From positions 124,001-188,000 of the forward strand of contig CAWFMV010000019.1 in NCBI GenBank assembly GCA_963817015.1: a stretch of 64,000 bases of DNA, in the 5' to 3' direction. Every line of letters begins with the position of its first letter. Positions within the stretch are counted from its first letter, which is position 1. Shown in pieces: positions 19,206 to 31,207 of the stretch. The notes under the pieces were generated by a model. The model was not told where the DNA came from and searched no databases. It saw only the letters and a program-made list of their open reading frames with translations. Source of the stretch: VAZQ01 sp963817015 (GTDB lineage Bacteria > Pseudomonadota > Alphaproteobacteria > Rhizobiales > Xanthobacteraceae). The position numbers were made by a program, and so were the translations under genes.

Positions 19206-20810
19206 TCAGCGCAGCGCGGCGGTGCGGCGGCTGAACGTCACGGTCGAGATGAACACGACCGCGGTTCCGGCGAATCGCTGTGTCGACATGCCGAGATGCG
19301 GATCATTCGCGAACGTCATCATCACCGATGACGACGGCTTCTGCAGATAGGGGCTGAGCGTGCGGAAGTCGGTGGTGCCGAGGAGCGAGGTGCTCATGAA
19401 GGCGCCCGCGCTCGGTGCCACGATCATGGCGCGCATCCACGGATCGTTGAACTGCTGACCGGCCTTCGCCTGGGCCAGCGCGGCCGCGAGCGTCTGCGCG
19501 GTTGTCGAGGCCGGGGCCGGTGTCGTCGCAGCCGGCTCAGCGCCGCGCTTGACGGCGACCGTGGTGTCGCGCTGGGTCGGGGCGGCCTGGGCCGTCCGGG
19601 TCGGCGATGGCGTGCTGGTAGTCGGCGCGCTGCCAGCCACGGGCCGCGCCGGGGTCGCCGGATGCGATGCGGGCGCATAGGCGAGCGTGTTGCCGGTTGG
19701 GGCGCGATCCGGCGCTGGCCAAGGCGTGCTGCTGGTCGAATCAGCACTCGCGACGCGGGCGGCTGCAGATTTAGCCGCGGCGCTCATCTGCGCGCTGATG
19801 TCAGGCGAGGTCTGCCAGAAGCCGCGCTCGCTGATCACGGCATTGGCCGAGCTGTCGCCGCCATTGACCAGGCCCGCGGCCCGGGCGGGGCGCAACTCGA
19901 CCGGCCGCGATGACGCGGAGGCGAGGCCGAAGCTGCCCGTCTGCGGCTGGGCGGGCGCTGCCGCCACCGCGGCTGGCCGCTCGGCCGACTTGTCTTTGAT
20001 CTTGTCGCTGCTCTTTTCGTTGTTCTTGGCAGCGGGCTTCTTGGCCTCGGCCGTGCGAGCGGCCGGCGCGGTTGCGGCCACGGTCTCGGCATCCTCCTCT
20101 TCCTCGCCGCCGCCGAACAGCTTGGCGAAGGGATTGGGGATGCGGGCCGAGGCCACCTTGGTGTCGGTCTTGCGCGAGGCGACCGCGGTGATCGGCCCCT
20201 TGGCCATCACCTTGGCGAGCTCGACTTCCGGCATCCGCGGCCAGTGCCGCACGCTGCCGGTGTCGAGATGCACGAAATTCGAGGACGGATAGAAGCCCAC
20301 GCCACCGCGCGAGGCGCGCAAGCCTGCTTCCCGCAGCTTCTCCAGCGACACGCCCGGGATGTAGAAGTCCATGGCCTTGCCAAGCATGTGCTGGCTGAAC
20401 TTGGCCACGCCGCTCGAGCGGCGCCGCAGCATGGCATTGGTGCCGGGCGAGCGATAGCCGCACACGATCGCGATCGGCTCGGTCGCCTCCACCTCGCGAT
20501 AGACGTCCCAGATCAGATCGAACAGGTGAGGATCCATGCTGGTCGCCTGGTCCTCCCGCCAATCCCGCAGGACTTGATTGAGCTTCTTGAGAGCTTCGTC
20601 GTCGTAGCGCCCGTTCACCTTGTAGGTGATGGTCACCTTTTCGTTGGTGTGGGTATGGCGCAGCGTGAGCGAGCGGGTATCGCCGTTGGCGGTCGCGTTC
20701 TGCAGACTTTGGGAGCCGACAAGAATCAATAAGGCGGCAAGACCGGCGCAACCGCCGAGGCGCAGAGAGCGATGATGGCCATTTGAGCTGCGCGCAGTTT
20801 TCAACGGCAT
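19206..20810 (-). CDS. DUF882 / M15-type peptidase-like exported protein with long disordered tail
   Basis: Intact, about 534 aa from ATG 20810; a TTG five codons earlier is possible. A signal anchor (GLAALLILVGSQSLQNATA) is followed by the DUF882 (YcbK-like, peptidase M15_2) domain with TSMDPHLFDLIWDVYREV, IAIVCGYRSPGTNAMLRR, SQHMLGKAMDFYIPGV and VHLDTGSVRHWPR. The His, Asp and His positions fit a zinc peptidase of the D-Ala-D-Ala carboxypeptidase fold. An Ala/Pro/Ser/Lys-rich tail of some 300 residues ends in a conserved-looking segment (MRAMIVAPSAGAFMSTSLLG). A cell-wall role is supported by the neighbouring L,D-transpeptidase. CtrA-like half sites lie upstream. Confidence 0.9.
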   Translation of the reverse strand: MPLKTARSSNGHHRSLRLGGCAGLAALLILVGSQSLQNATANGDTRSLTLRHTHTNEKVTITYKVNGRYDDEALKKLNQVLRDWREDQATSMDPHLFDLIWDVYREVEATEPIAIVCGYRSPGTNAMLRRRSSGVAKFSQHMLGKAMDFYIPGVSLEKLREAGLRASRGGVGFYPSSNFVHLDTGSVRHWPRMPEVELAKVMAKGPITAVASRKTDTKVASARIPNPFAKLFGGGEEEEDAETVAATAPAARTAEAKKPAAKNNEKSSDKIKDKSAERPAAVAAAPAQPQTGSFGLASASSRPVELRPARAAGLVNGGDSSANAVISERGFWQTSPDISAQMSAAAKSAAARVASADSTSSTPWPAPDRAPTGNTLAYAPASHPATPARPVAGSAPTTSTPSPTRTAQAAPTQRDTTVAVKRGAEPAATTPAPASTTAQTLAAALAQAKAGQQFNDPWMRAMIVAPSAGAFMSTSLLGTTDFRTLSPYLQKPSSSVMMTFANDPHLGMSTQRFAGTAVVFISTVTFSRRTAALR

Positions 20811-20926
20811 GCGATCCCGCGTCAAAAGATGTGTTCAACGCTAGTCGCAACGGCTCATTAGCCGTTACCAACACTGCTGTCCGCCTCGGTTTGTCCCCAC
20901 CGTGGCAAACGTGAACACAGTCTTAA

Positions 20927-20952
20927 TTAGGGATCGGTTAATGCGCCGTTAG
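20927..20952. promoter_or_regulatory. Three CtrA-type half sites at 11-base spacing
   Basis: TTAG (20927), TTAA (20938) and TTAG (20949) are each separated by seven bases. They form two overlapping near-matches to the CtrA consensus TTAA-N7-TTAA, each with one mismatch. They sit about 117 bp upstream of the DUF882 ATG. CtrA binding is inferred from the consensus only. Confidence 0.45.
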
Positions 20953-21018
20953 CGCGTCCCCCAGTCCCCCCGATACCTCATGGCTACCGGGGGACTGTGG
21001 CAAAAAGTGGCCACGTCT

Positions 21019-21048
21019 GGAAGGGTGGTTAACGCGCACCACCCTTCC
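21019..21048. terminator. Perfect 11-bp hairpin after the L,D-transpeptidase
   Basis: GGAAGGGTGGT (21019-21029) pairs fully with ACCACCCTTCC (21038-21048) around an 8-base loop. There is no T run. It lies just after the probable transpeptidase stop at 21062 on the minus strand, so a termination or mRNA-end role is likely. Confidence 0.6.
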
Positions 21049-21061
21049 TGTGGACAAGGAA

Positions 21062-23000
21062 TTAACGCACTCGGCTCGGGGGCCGGACCTGCTGCTGGCT
21101 GCGTCCGAGTGCCGAACAACTGCTCGAAGAAGCCGCCGCCCTGACGCGGCGGCAGGTCGGCGGTCTTTGGACGCTTGTTCGACGCGGAGGAGCTGCCGCT
21201 ATCCTTCGGACGCTCCTGCGCCATCTCGACCATCCCGCGCTCGCTCTTGATCGCCGACTGCATGCGGCCATCGTAGCCGTAGATGTCGCGGCGGATCTGC
21301 AGCTTGCCTTCGTCATCCACGAACGCGGTCTGATAGGTCAGGTTGACCGGGATGATGGTCGGGAATTGGATGTCGACCTCGGCGCTGCCATACATCCTCT
21401 TGATGCGCTCGGCGGTCCAGCCCTCGGTCGGGCGCACCAGGTTCAGGAGCACCTCGGCGTATTTCGGCGGGTCCTGCACGCGCATGCAGCCATGGCTGTA
21501 GGCGCGGGTGTCGTGCGCGAACAGGTGCTTGTCGGGCGTGTCGTGCTGATAGACCAGGAAGCGGTTGGGGAAGTTGAAGCGCACGCGCCCGAGCGCATTG
21601 CCGTCGCCCGGCGGCTGATAGATGTGCACCGAACCGTCGCGGTTGTTGACGAGCTTCAGGCCCATGCGGTCGAGCACGGTCGGATCCTGCGCCAGCGCCG
21701 GCAGGTACTCGTTGTTGATGATCGACGGCGGCACGTTCCAGGTCGGATTGACCGTGATGTACTTCATCTGCCCGCTGAGCAGCGGCGTCTGCAGGTTCGG
21801 CTTGCCCACCACCACGCGAGTCTGCCAGTGCAGGTGGCCGTCCTTCACGACCCGCAGCATGTAGTCGGGAATGTTGACGATCACGTAGGCCTTGCCCATG
21901 TCGCGCGGCAGCCAGCGCCAGCGCTCCATATTGATGACGATCGTGTCGATCGATTCGCCGCGGCGCGGCGGAGCGGCGCCGTTGAGCAGCTTCACCGTGT
22001 TGGCGTTGAGCATGCCGTCGTCTTTGACGCCCTTGCCCTTCTGGAAGGTCTTCACGGCCGCGACCAGATCGTTGTCGTAGCGCAGGTTGTCCTCGTCGCC
22101 CGGCACATTGAGCCGCTTGCGCAGCAGCGGGATGCGGGCGTCGTTCCCGCCCGGCTTCACGCTCGGACCTTCCGGAATGCGCACGAACTTCTCTTCATCC
22201 GCGCCATTCACGCCGCGCAGCTCGGCGAGCTTGGCCTTGAGCCTGCGATAGCCCTCATGCGGCGGGCTGTATTCGTCGAGCGCCTTCGCCACATCGTTTG
22301 CATCCCTGATCGTGGTCAGGACCACCGCCGGATCAGGCGGCTGCTGCGGCATCTCGATGTCCTTGCCGACGCGCGATTGCGGGAAACGCCCAGCCTGCAG
22401 ATGGCGCGCGAAGGTCAGCACCGTCACCGTGAATTTGAGCTCGGCTTCCGCCAGCGCATCGGCGCCCACGGCGTCGAAGCTCGGGAGCTTGTAGTCCTTG
22501 AGATCGAGGCCATCGGCATCCACGACGCGCAGGCGCTCGATCGCCGATTTGGCGCGCGCATTGACGACGCCGCGTTCGAACCACAGCGGCGCGAAATTGT
22601 TGTTCTGATAGAAGGTCTCGACGACGCTGCGCTCCTTCCGGTTCGGAAAGATCCTGTCGATCTTGGCGGTCAGCAGCTCGCGCATTTTTTCCGCGATCGG
22701 ACGATCGGCGGGGTCGAGCGCGGCCAGCGGATCGGGCGCTGCTTCGGGCATTGCCACCGCGCTGTCGCTCGGCGCTGCTTGGTTCGGGACAGCGCTGCTT
22801 GGTGTCGCGCTGCCCGGTGTAGCGCTGCTGTTGCTGGTGTTGCCGGTCACGTCCGCGGCGCTGGGCGGCGGCAGGGTGGACTGCTCAGGCAACGGCATCC
22901 TGGCCTCGAGCAGATCAGGCTGCGCGTGCGCGGATGCAAATGTCAGTACCAGCGTCAGTGCCGTCCCAGCCAAGATGCGGTCATACCGATCGCCGCGCAT
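21062..23000 (-). CDS. L,D-transpeptidase, YcbB/LdtD-like
   Basis: It makes 3-3 cross-links in peptidoglycan. ATG 23000 follows GGGAGA. A signal peptide (GTALTLVLTFASAHAQ) and a Ser/Pro/Ala-rich linker precede the scaffold domain (RSVVETFYQNNNFAPLWFER). A peptidoglycan-binding domain near residues 300-345 contains IPLLRKRLNVPGDEDNLRY and FQKGKGVKDDGMLNANT. The YkuD catalytic domain carries AHDTRAYSHGCMRVQDP, with the nucleophile Cys near residue 505. A one-base shift near 21110 gives SQQQVRPPSRVR-stop at 21062. The uncorrected frame instead adds a 36-residue tail to 20949, across the hairpin, which I judge wrong. Confidence 0.92.
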
Positions 23001-23157
23001 TCGCAGTCTCCCAATGATTCGATGGACTCTCGCAAGAGCCCCATTTCCTGCCACGTCAGACCCGCGTCAAGCCTTTGACCTCAACCCGAAAATGCCCGTA
23101 AAGGCAACGGGGTGGCCATCAAATTCCCGCGTGTTTGCGCCGATTTTGCGCCTGCTG

Positions 23158-24728
<1,571 letters not shown>

Positions 24729-25082
24729 GACGGCAACTCCACGCAAACTGGCCGCAACAAAAGACTGTGCCGATTTGGGGCGACTCTGGCGGATGACACT
24801 TAAGGGCGTGTTAAGGCTGTGGTATTGCGCTATGTATTTGTGAAAAATACTATTTTACCAGTGAGGGGCGCGGCCGGAAAGAAGATGGTGGTTGATAATA
24901 TTTGTCTTTCCGTCCTGGGTGGTTTCGTTTTGCCAAAAGTTACCGAGCGGGCGTCAAATCCGGATCTCTGGCAGCTTTCTCATCGCCGTTGGCGCATGGT
25001 CGCCGGCGCATTCGCTTGCAGTAAAGATAGGTGTTCCCGCGAGTCACGCAAGAATACTGGGTTCGCTCAACAACCATCGCGC
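24729..25082. other. Intergenic region with no supported gene
   Basis: This 354-base stretch lies between the NtrC-type regulator start and the tetR stop. It is less GC-rich than its surroundings around 24820-24950. It holds the CtrA box at 24800-24814. No ORF in it has a credible start site or family match. Confidence 0.6.
24800..24814. promoter_or_regulatory. Perfect CtrA box (TTAA-N7-TTAA)
   Basis: TTAA at 24800-24803, GGGCGTG, TTAA at 24811-24814. It matches the alphaproteobacterial CtrA consensus exactly and lies 72 bases upstream of the NtrC-family regulator ATG. Such an AT-rich 8-base pattern is rare by chance in GC-rich DNA. Binding is not shown. Confidence 0.6.
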
Positions 25083-25716
25083 TCAACGTGGTGCGTACGC
25101 CGCCAGGAAGGTGCGCACCGCAATGCCGACCACATGATTGATCCGCTCTTCGGTCGGCGGACCGCCGAAGTTGAAGATGAGTGGCTTGAACATCGTTGAC
25201 TGGCAGGAATCGAGGAACTGCGCCGCCGCCACTTCGACGTCGGGGACCACAAGGAAGCCTGCCGGCGACCTGGTCTTCGAGATAGCGGCTGAGCCGCGCG
25301 ATGCCGGTCGCGGGGCCGGTCTCGTAGAATTGCTTGCCGATCGCCGGCATGCGTTCCGCGATGCTGATCACCGTGCGCAGCGGCGACTGCGCCTCGGGCC
25401 GACACAGGAACCGCACAAAGGCGCAGCCGAGCCGCGTCAGCACCGCTTCGACGTCGTGATCGTTCGAGTCGAGCGCAAACACCTGCTCGGCCTGCGCTCG
25501 GCACTCCTCCTCGGCGATCGCCTCGAACAGCGCTTCCTTGCTGTCGAAGTAGACATAAAGCGTGCCCTTGGAGACGCCGGCCTGCCGCGCGATCTCGCCC
25601 ATGCTCGCCCCGTCGAAACCCTGCGCCAAAAACACGACGCGGGCGCCCTCCATGATCTGCCGCCGTTTGGCGCGATCCTGCCGCTCCGTGGCGGCCACAA
25701 GGTGAGTGCTAGACAT
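25083..25716 (-). CDS. TetR-family repressor of the adjacent EmrAB pump (one frameshift)
   Basis: From ATG 25716 the protein reads MSSTHLVAATERQDRAKRRQ. The TetR HTH follows: RVVFLAQGFDGASMGEIARQ, AGVSKGTLYVYFDSKEALFE. A frameshift near 25262 moves the ligand-binding domain to another frame, GFLVVPDVEVAAAQFLDSCQ, FKPLIFNFGGPPTEERINHV, ending FLAAYAPR-stop at 25083. The corrected length is about 211 aa, with an AefR-like C-domain. It is divergent from emrA. The two identical 19-bp palindromes in the gap are its probable operators, so it should repress the pump and perhaps itself, with release by a pump substrate. Confidence 0.9.
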
Positions 25717-25777
25717 TTTTTCCTGCCCGTTTCTGCCGTTTTGCCACGGCGTCGTTGTGCATCGCATCACAAAATGG

Positions 25778-25854
25778 TGACCGAACCGTTCGGTCATTGA
25801 TCTGGTTGGTCGATGATCTATATTCAAGACCGCAATGACCGAACCGTTCGGTCA
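25778..25854 (+). promoter_or_regulatory. emrA promoter flanked by two identical TetR operators
   Basis: The palindrome TGACCGAACCGTTCGGTCA (9-bp arms, one central base) occurs at 25778-25796 and again, identical, at 25836-25854, 58 bases apart centre to centre. Between them lie a plausible -35 TTGATC (25797-25802) and -10 TATATT (25819-25824) with 16-base spacing. The predicted transcription start falls just before the second operator. This arrangement would block polymerase from both sides. Confidence 0.85.
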
Positions 25855-25903
25855 ATTGTCTCTGATTAGGGCCGCTGGGCAAAGAAATTCAAGGGATATC
25901 AGC

Positions 25904-27284
25904 ATGTACCGCGAAAACGATCGATCTTCGATTGGCGGCGATGTGGCCAGAAACGACGGGTGGCAGGATTGGCCGCCGGAGCCGACCTCAGCCGATCCAG
26001 AAGGCGCGCCGTCGCAGCACCGTGGGACGCCAGAGGCCAAGGGGGATCAGGCTGGCGTATCTGGATACCTCAAGCCGGCACCTGACGTTCGCCCTTCTCG
26101 TAACCTCCCAGCTCCTCTGACTCGTCGTCCAGTGAAGGAAGCTCCCGTGAATGATGCGAAGCCCCGCGGTCGCACTGCCAAGAAGCTAGCGCTCGTGCTC
26201 GGCGTCTTGCTCGCACTCGGCCTTGCCGGCTGGTACGGCGAGTACTGGTGGACCACGGGCCGCTATCTCGTCTCGACCGACGACGCCTATGTGGGCGCCA
26301 AGAACGCGACGCTCGCGGCCAAGATCACCGGCTATGTCGCCGACGTTGCGGTTGACGACAACGCGCATGTGCGCGAGGGCGATGTCATCGCGCACATCGA
26401 CGACGGCGACTACCAGCTCGCGGTCAAGACTGCGCGCGACAACATCGCCACCCAGCAGGCGACCGTCGACCGCATCGGCAAGCAGGTCACGGCGCAGGAC
26501 GCCGCCGTCGACCAGGCCAAGGCGCAGCTCGCCTCCGCGCAGGCCGGCGCGACGCGCACCGAGCTCGAGCTCAAGCGCCAGCGCGACCTCGCCGCACGCA
26601 GCTATGCGAGCCAGCAGACGCTCGAGCAGGCGCAGGCCAACCGCGACCAGGCGGCTGCTGCCGTGCAGTCCGGCCAGGCGGCGCTCGAGGCGGCGCAAGC
26701 CCAGGTCGATGTGCTGAAGGCTCAGCAGGTCGAAGCGCTCCGCACGCTTGATCAATTCAAGACCGCGCTCGCCAAGGCGGAGCGCGATCTGTCGTTCACC
26801 GTGGTCCGCGCGCCGTTCGATGGCGTGATCGGCAACCGCGCCATGCAGGTCGGCGATCTGGTGCAGCCCGGGCAGCGGCTCGCGAGCCTGGTGCCACTCG
26901 ATGCCGTCTATGTCGACGCGAACTTCAAGGAGACGCAGCTCGCGGATCTCCATCCGGGCCAGCCGGTTGCCATCTCGGTCGACGCCTACTCGAGCCGCAA
27001 GCTGCAAGGCAGCGTCGTCAGCGTCGCGCCGGCTTCCGGCTCGGTGTTCTCGCTGCTGCCGCCCGACAACGCGACCGGCAATTTCACCAAGATCGTCCAA
27101 CGCCTGCCGGTGCGCATCGCGGTGCCGGCCGAGGTGGCGGAGCAGGGCCTGCTGCGCCCCGGCATGTCGGTCGTCGTCAGCGTCGACACCAAGCCCGGCG
27201 CCGTCGCGGAACAAGAACGTTGCGGCGAACAAGAACACCGTGATGACCGCCGAGAGCACGACCAAGCCGCGCCGCGTGCGCTAG
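25904..27284 (+). CDS. emrA: EmrA/HlyD-type membrane fusion protein (frameshift near the end)
   Basis: It is the periplasmic adaptor of a multidrug efflux pump. ATG 25904 follows AAGGGAT and gives an 80-residue charged, Pro-rich N-terminal extension. GTG 26146 is an alternative shorter start. The single TM (KKLALVLGVLLALGLAGWYG) is followed by the lipoyl half YLVSTDDAYVGAKNATLAAK, a long Ala/Gln/Asp-rich coiled-coil hairpin, then the second half FTVVRAPFDGVIGNRAMQVG and LVPLDAVYVDANFKETQL. Near 27210 a one-base shift is needed to reach EKNVAANKNTVMTAESTTKP and the stop at 27284. It is 30 bp from emrB. Confidence 0.92.
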
Positions 27285-27314
27285 ACGGCCGCACGTCGAG
27301 ACGTGAGGTCCGCA

Positions 27315-28917
27315 ATGGCAAACACTGCAAATCCAACAGCCAACGGAAACGACTTGATCGCCGCGCCGGCGGAGGACGCCGACCGGATCGAGCCGCGCCG
27401 TCTCGTCGCCTTCATCGCCATGGTGTTCGGCATGTTCATGGCGATCCTGGACGTCCAGATCGTCTCTGCCTCGCTGACCGAGATCCAGGCCGGCCTTTCC
27501 GCCAGCAGCAACGAGATTTCCTGGGTGCAGACCGCCTACCTCATCGCCGAGGTGGTGATGATCCCGCTCTCGGGCTTTCTGTCGCGCGCATTCGGCACCC
27601 GGATTCTCTTTGCCATCTCGGCCGCAGGCTTCACCGCCGCGAGCCTGATGTGCGGGCTGTCGACTACGATCAACGAGATGATCGTGTGGCGGCTCATCCA
27701 GGGCTTCATCGGCGGCGCCATGATCCCGACCGTCTTCGCCACCTCGTTCATGATCTTTCCGCGCTCGCGCATGGGCCTGATCACGCCGCTGATCGGGCTC
27801 GTGGCAACGCTCGCGCCGACCATCGGGCCCACGATCGGCGGCTATCTGACCGACACGCTGTCCTGGCACTGGCTGTTCTTCATCAATATCGGGCCCGGCA
27901 TCGTGGTCACGATCATGGCGTTCACGCTGATCGATTTCGACAAGCCGGACTTCAAGCTGTTCGAGCATTTCGACTGGTGGGGGCTGATCTTCATGGCCGG
28001 CTTTCTTGGCGCGCTCGAATACGTGCTCGAGGAAGGCCCGCGCAACGACTGGTTCGGCGACGGCACGGTCCTGGCCTGCGCCTGGATCTCGGGGCTCTCT
28101 GCGGTCGCGTTCTTCGCACGCGCGCTCATGGCGCGCGACCCGATCGTCGACCTCGGCGCGTTCTCAGACCGCAATTTCGCGCTCGGCTCGCTGTTCTCGT
28201 TCGTGCTCGGCATCGGCCTCTACGGCCTCACGCTATCTCTATCCGCTCTATCTCGCGCAGATCCGCGGCTACAACGCGCTGATGATCGGCGAGACCATGT
28301 TCGTCTCAGGCCTCGCCATGTTCGCGACCGCGCCGATCGCCGGAAAGCTCATGACCAGGGTCGACCCGCGCCTGATGCTGATGGCGGGCTTTCTGTTCTT
28401 CGCCATCGGGACCTGGTGGATGACCTGGCTGACCAAGGACTGGGACTTCTGGGAGCTGTTCTGGCCGCAGATCTTTCGCGGCGTCGGCCTGATGATCGCA
28501 TTCATCCCGATCAACAACATCTCGCTCGGCACGCTGCCGCCGGAGCGCGTGAAGAACGCCTCGGGCCTCTATAACCTGACGCGCAATCTCGGCGGGGCGG
28601 TCGGCCTCGCCGGCCTCACGACCGTCTTGAACGACCGCACCGACCTTCATCTCGCGCGCCTGCACGAGGCGGTGACCTGGTCGCGCCCGGGCGTGCTGGA
28701 AACGCTCGACGCCCTCACCACGCGCTTCCAGAGCTACGGCAGTGACGCCAAGGCGATGGCGCTCAAGCAGCTCATGTTGCTCACGCACCAGCAGGGCGTC
28801 GTGATGGCGTTTGCCGATGTGTTCTTCCTGTTGACGCTGCTCTTCGTCGGACTTGCCGCGCTCGCCGTCGTCATGAAGAAGCCAACTCAGGCCGCGCCGG
28901 CCGGCGGCGGCCATTGA
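27315..28917 (+). CDS. emrB: EmrB/QacA (DHA2) multidrug transporter (one frameshift)
   Basis: It is a proton-driven 14-helix MFS efflux pump. ATG 27315 follows GTGAGGTC. Family motifs are AFIAMVFGMFMAILDVQIVS (helix 1, conserved Asp), SSNEISWVQTAYLIAEVVMI, the motif-A loop FLSRAFGTRI and the motif-C region LAPTIGPTIGGYL. Near 28232 the frame shifts at a CTAT/CTCTAT repeat and continues YLYPLYLAQIRGYNALMIGE to a TGA at 28915. The corrected length is about 533 aa. It forms an operon with emrA under the double TetR operator. Confidence 0.93.
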
Positions 28918-29005
28918 GGTCTGATCTTGTCGCGTGGCGCCGCGAAGACGAGCCGTCGAAGTCGCGCCGCCATCAAGGACGCGGCCGTGACGCTGGGAGG
29001 CTGAC

Positions 29006-31207
29006 ATGACCGCACATGATCTCAAACTGTCACGCCGTGCGGCGTTGCGCGGTATGGCGGGTCTCGTCATTGGCGTCGCGCTGCCGCTGCGCGGCGTTCG
29101 CGCAATCGGGCGCGGCGCGCGCGTTTCAGGCGGGAAGCGGATCGGCCGCGTTCGTCCCCAATGCGTTTGTGCGCGTTGGCGTCGACGATACCGTCACGGT
29201 GCTCATCAAGCACATCGAGTTTGGACAAGGTCCGTTCACCGGCCTGTCGACGCTCGTTGCCGAGGAGATGGATGCCGACTGGTCGAAGGTGCGTGCCGAG
29301 CATGCGCCGGCGAATGCCGAGCTTTACAAGAACCTGGCGTTCGGCGCGCAAGGAACCGGCGGCTCGACTGCAATTGCGAACTCCTACGAGCAGATGCGCA
29401 AGGCGGGCGCTGCAGCGCGTGCCATGCTGGTGCAGGCCGCGGCGGAGGCCTGGCGCGTGCCGGCATCCGAGATCACCGTCGAGCAGGGCGTGCTCCGTCA
29501 TAGCCTCGGGCCGGCAGGGACGCTTCGGCGAGTTCGCGGAAGCGGCGTCGCGCCTGCCGGTTCCTGCCGATCCGCCGCTCAAGGATCCATCGGCGTTCCG
29601 CTTGATCGGCCGCGAACATGCCGTGTCGACGGCTCGACAGCGCGAGCAAGGCCAACGGCACCGCCCAGTTCACCATCGATATTCGCGAACCGGATATGCT
29701 CACCGTGCTGGTGGCGCGGCCGCCGCGGTTCGGCGCCAAGGTCGCATCGTTCGACGACAAGGCCGCGCGCGCGGTGCCCGGCGTGGTCGACGTGAAGCAG
29801 ATTTCGATCGGGTGTCGCGGTCTACGCCAACGGCTTCTGGCCGGCGACGCAAAGGACGGGAGGCGCTGCGCGTCACCTGGGACGAAAGCGGCTGCCGAGC
29901 GGCGCAGCAGCGATCAGCTCGTCACGGAATATCGCGCACTTGCTCGCCGTCCCGGCGATCGTCGTGAAAGCCCACGGCGATGCCGAGGCCGCCTTGGCCA
30001 GCGGCGGCAAGCGTGATCGAAGCCGAGTATGTCTTTCCCTATCTCGCGCACGCTCCGATGGAGCCGCTCGACGGCTTTCTGCAGTGGGATGGCGAACGTG
30101 CCGTGGCGCGCTTCGGCAGCCAGCTGCAGACCGGCGATCAGATGACGATCGCGAAGCGTCTCGGGCTCACGCCCGACAAGGTCGAGCTCGCAGACGATGC
30201 TGGCCGGCGGCAGCTTCGGGCGCCGCGCGCAGCAGACCATGCACCTTGCCGCCGAGCTCGCCGAGGGCGCCAAGGCGATCGGACCGGCCGGCCGGTCAAG
30301 CTCATGTGGACGCGCGAGGACGATATCCGTGGTGGCTACTACCGCGCCGTTGTTCGTGCATCGCCTGCGCGGCGCGGCTGCGCGACGGCAAGATCGACGG
30401 CGTGGATCGAGCACGAGCGTCGGGCAGTCGATCCTGAAAGGATCGCCGTTCGAGGCGATGATCAAGAACGGCATCGATCCCACCTCGGTCGGAGGGCGCG
30501 AACGAATTGCCGTACGACAATCGCCGAATTTCCGCTGCGACCTGCACACCACGCAAGTCGGCGTGCCGATGTTGTGGTGGCGGTCGGTCGGCCACTCACA
30601 TACCGGCTATGCGGTCGAGTGCTTCGTGGACGAACTGCTGGAAGCGACCGGCAAGGACCCGGTCGCGGGCCGTCTCGCCATGATGAACAATGCAGCCGCG
30701 CGCCAGCCGGCGTGCTGCGCGCCGTCGCCGAGCTCGCAGGATGGATCAGGCCCCGGCCCGGCGAACGGACGCGCGCGCGGCGTCGCGGTGGTCGAGAGCT
30801 TCGGCAGCTTCGTCGCGCAGATTGCGGAAGTGTCGGTCGAGAGAGGCGGTGAGCCGCGGGTGCACAAGGTGTGGTGCGCGGTCGATTGCGGTGTGGCGGT
30901 GAATCCCGGATGTCATCCGCGCGCAGATGGAAGGCGGCATCGGGTACGGTCTCGGCCATGTCACTGTTCGGCGAGCTCGCGCTCGACGAAGGCGAGCCGG
31001 TGCCGGCGCAACTTCGACACCTATCGCTCGCTTGCGCATCAACGAGATGCCGGAGGTCGAGGTCGACGATCGTGCAAATCGACCGAGAAGCCGACCGGCG
31101 TCGGCGAGCCGGGCGTTCCGCCGATCGGACCCGCGGTCGCGAACGCCATGGCGCGTCTCGGTCTCGGGCGGCCGCGGCGGTTGCCGATCGTACGGGGGAC
31201 GGTGTGA
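29006..31207 (+). CDS. Second IorB-type molybdenum hydroxylase large subunit (many frameshifts)
   Basis: ATG 29006 follows GGGAGG. The twin-arginine signal is KLSRRAALRGMAGLVIGVAL. Blocks shared with the IorB at 15.8 kb are VLIKHIEFGQGPFTGLSTLV, AEEMDADWSKVRAEHAPAN, YLAHAPMEPLDGFLQWDG, MLAGGSFGRRAQQTMHLAAE, KLMWTREDDIRGGYYRA and, at the end, KPTGVGEPGVPPIGPAVANA. At least ten frame changes are needed, so this is the most damaged gene here after the receptor at 1.5 kb. Unlike the first system, no [2Fe-2S] subunit gene is next to it. The stop overlaps the next ATG (TGATG), so it is coupled to a cytochrome c gene. Confidence 0.82.

Noticed and set aside
20949..21061. A 36-residue extra tail on the L,D-transpeptidase
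   Set aside because: It crosses a perfect hairpin and CtrA-like half sites; the shifted frame gives a family-like basic C-terminus at 21062.
21366..23078. A 570-aa open frame on the plus strand across the L,D-transpeptidase gene
   Set aside because: Shadow frame opposite a gene with a complete YkuD active site.
25835..28282. An 815-aa EmrA protein running into emrB
   Set aside because: The second half is a shadow of emrB, created by a one-base indel near 27210.
29006..31207. Treating the second molybdenum hydroxylase as a true pseudogene
   Set aside because: It has many frame changes, but conserved motifs are intact and the same error type hits essential genes in this window. Reads are needed to decide.
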